This document shows, piece after piece, positions 63,501 through 64,000 of a stretch of DNA of 64,000 nt. Position numbers and translations under genes: made by a program. Positions within the stretch are counted from its first letter, which is position 1; every line of letters begins with the position of its first letter. The notes under the pieces are model-generated. The model saw only the letters and a program-made list of their open reading frames with translations, was not told where the DNA came from and searched no databases. This DNA is from Flavilitoribacter sp020436695. Its GTDB lineage: Bacteria; Bacteroidota; Bacteroidia; Chitinophagales; Saprospiraceae. Where the stretch lies: positions 124,001 through 188,000 of the forward strand of contig JAWKLQ010000013.1 in NCBI GenBank assembly GCA_041392665.1. Reading direction: 5' to 3'.

Positions 63501-64000
63501 ATGCAAGACCAAGAAAAAGATCCCGAAGAATTCATTCAGGTAGATACGGAAGAAAATAAGGTCCAACCAGTTGAAAATGTCCTGCCTCAGCACCTAACCA
63601 TTTTGCCGCTCGCCCAAAGACCGGTATTTCCGGGCATGCCGTTACCCATAGCGTTCACGGGCGAAGACAAGATCGAAGCCCTCAAAAAAGCCGTGAAACA
63701 GGACAACGGCTATATTGGTTTGGTACTGGCCAAGGAGATCGATGAAACCGATTATACTGATTCTGATCTTCACGAAACAGGTACGACATTTCAGATACTT
63801 AGACTCATTCCCGTTGCTCCCAACACCATGCAGGTTCTGGGCCAGGGTATTAGTCGTTTTGAGCGAAAAAAGACCATACTGATCAAGCCGCACATCCGTT
63901 GGGAGGTCATTCATCATCAATCGCCAAAAAGTAAGCCCGACCAGGAGCTCAAAGCTTATATGATGGCCATCAGCGGGGAGATCAAGGAATTGCTGAAAGT
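63501..64000 (+). CDS. lon: Lon protease, N-terminal part (runs off right edge)
   Basis: ATG 63501 opens a frame to the window end (166 codons). After a 30-residue acidic lead it shows the Lon substrate-binding domain: LTILPLAQRPVFPGMPLPIA, KAVKQDNGYIGLVLAKE, GTTFQILRLIPVAPNTMQVL, GQGISRFERKK. The ATPase and protease domains lie beyond the window. Lon is an ATP-dependent protease for damaged and short-lived proteins. The wide upstream space likely carries its promoter. Confidence 0.9.
   Translation, partial: MQDQEKDPEEFIQVDTEENKVQPVENVLPQHLTILPLAQRPVFPGMPLPIAFTGEDKIEALKKAVKQDNGYIGLVLAKEIDETDYTDSDLHETGTTFQILRLIPVAPNTMQVLGQGISRFERKKTILIKPHIRWEVIHHQSPKSKPDQELKAYMMAISGEIKELLK

Noticed and set aside
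1..64000. CRISPR arrays, rRNA genes, prophage genes, origin
   Set aside because: No regularly spaced repeats, no rRNA-like sequence, no integrase or structural phage genes, and no dnaA-box cluster were seen.

Overview
The window looks like a chromosomal segment of a Bacteroidota member, most likely Saprospiria (Lewinella/Haliscomenobacter-like). Reasons: several promoters of the TAnnTTTG type directly before genes and tRNAs, few Shine-Dalgarno sites, a type IX secretion sorting domain, a DUF4836 remnant, an M1-peptidase-like/golvesin-like fusion to an ABC permease, LytTR two-component genes and many SusD-era lipoproteins with short lipoboxes. The taxonomic call is inference from gene content; no rRNA is present.

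Layout. 1-4.7 kb: minus-strand export operon (ABC ATPase, permease fused to a large periplasmic part, TolC-type protein, cut by the window edge). 4.9-10 kb: cyclophilin, aldose epimerase, a frameshifted AraC-type regulator, a PQQ-type sugar dehydrogenase and an orphan protein. 10.1-15.7 kb: a tRNA-Arg(UCU) interrupted in its anticodon by a group I intron, followed by a four-gene sugar-catabolic operon; the 3' end of the tRNA plus its terminator is repeated at the far end, as in a tRNA-integrated island. 15.8-16.2 kb: tRNA-Leu and tRNA-Gly. 16.6-24.1 kb: orphan sugar-binding lipoprotein, two tandem HTH paralogues, a fatty acid hydroxylase-family gene, a DUF4836 remnant and a frameshifted polyphosphate kinase. 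25.2-26.4 and 33.2-34.4 kb: two different IS4-family elements with intact 9-bp target duplications. 26.5-33 kb: hydrolases, cysE-cysM sulfur assimilation pair, TPR protein. 34.5-50 kb: OmpA protein, LytTR two-component pair, decarboxylase, glycosyltransferase, Omp85 barrel, GH20 hexosaminidase, uracil-DNA glycosylase, exonuclease, voltage-gated channel, acyltransferase and EngB. 50-60 kb: secreted nuclease with T9SS tail, an acyl-carrier-like protein without its serine, Nfu, then a degradative set of cytochrome c fusion protein, TlpA thioredoxin and FG-GAP protein. 60.4-64 kb: TPR histidine kinase, a 36-residue double-glycine leader peptide gene, and the start of lon.

Genes that work together: the ABC/TolC operon; cysE with cysM; response regulator with histidine kinase; engB overlapping the acyltransferase; the two Gfo/Idh/MocA dehydrogenases with a TIM-barrel isomerase and PHP hydrolase. 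Spaces between genes are rich in short-word hairpin repeats of several families, one of which runs into the 5' end of the TolC gene and one of which artificially lengthens engB.

Three genes (AraC regulator, ppk1, first IS transposase) are each broken by one-base indels, two of them in six-base homopolymers; this could be biology or assembly error. The items I consider most worth following are the tRNA-Arg intron with its duplicated 3' end, and the small GG-leader peptide gene upstream of the TPR histidine kinase.
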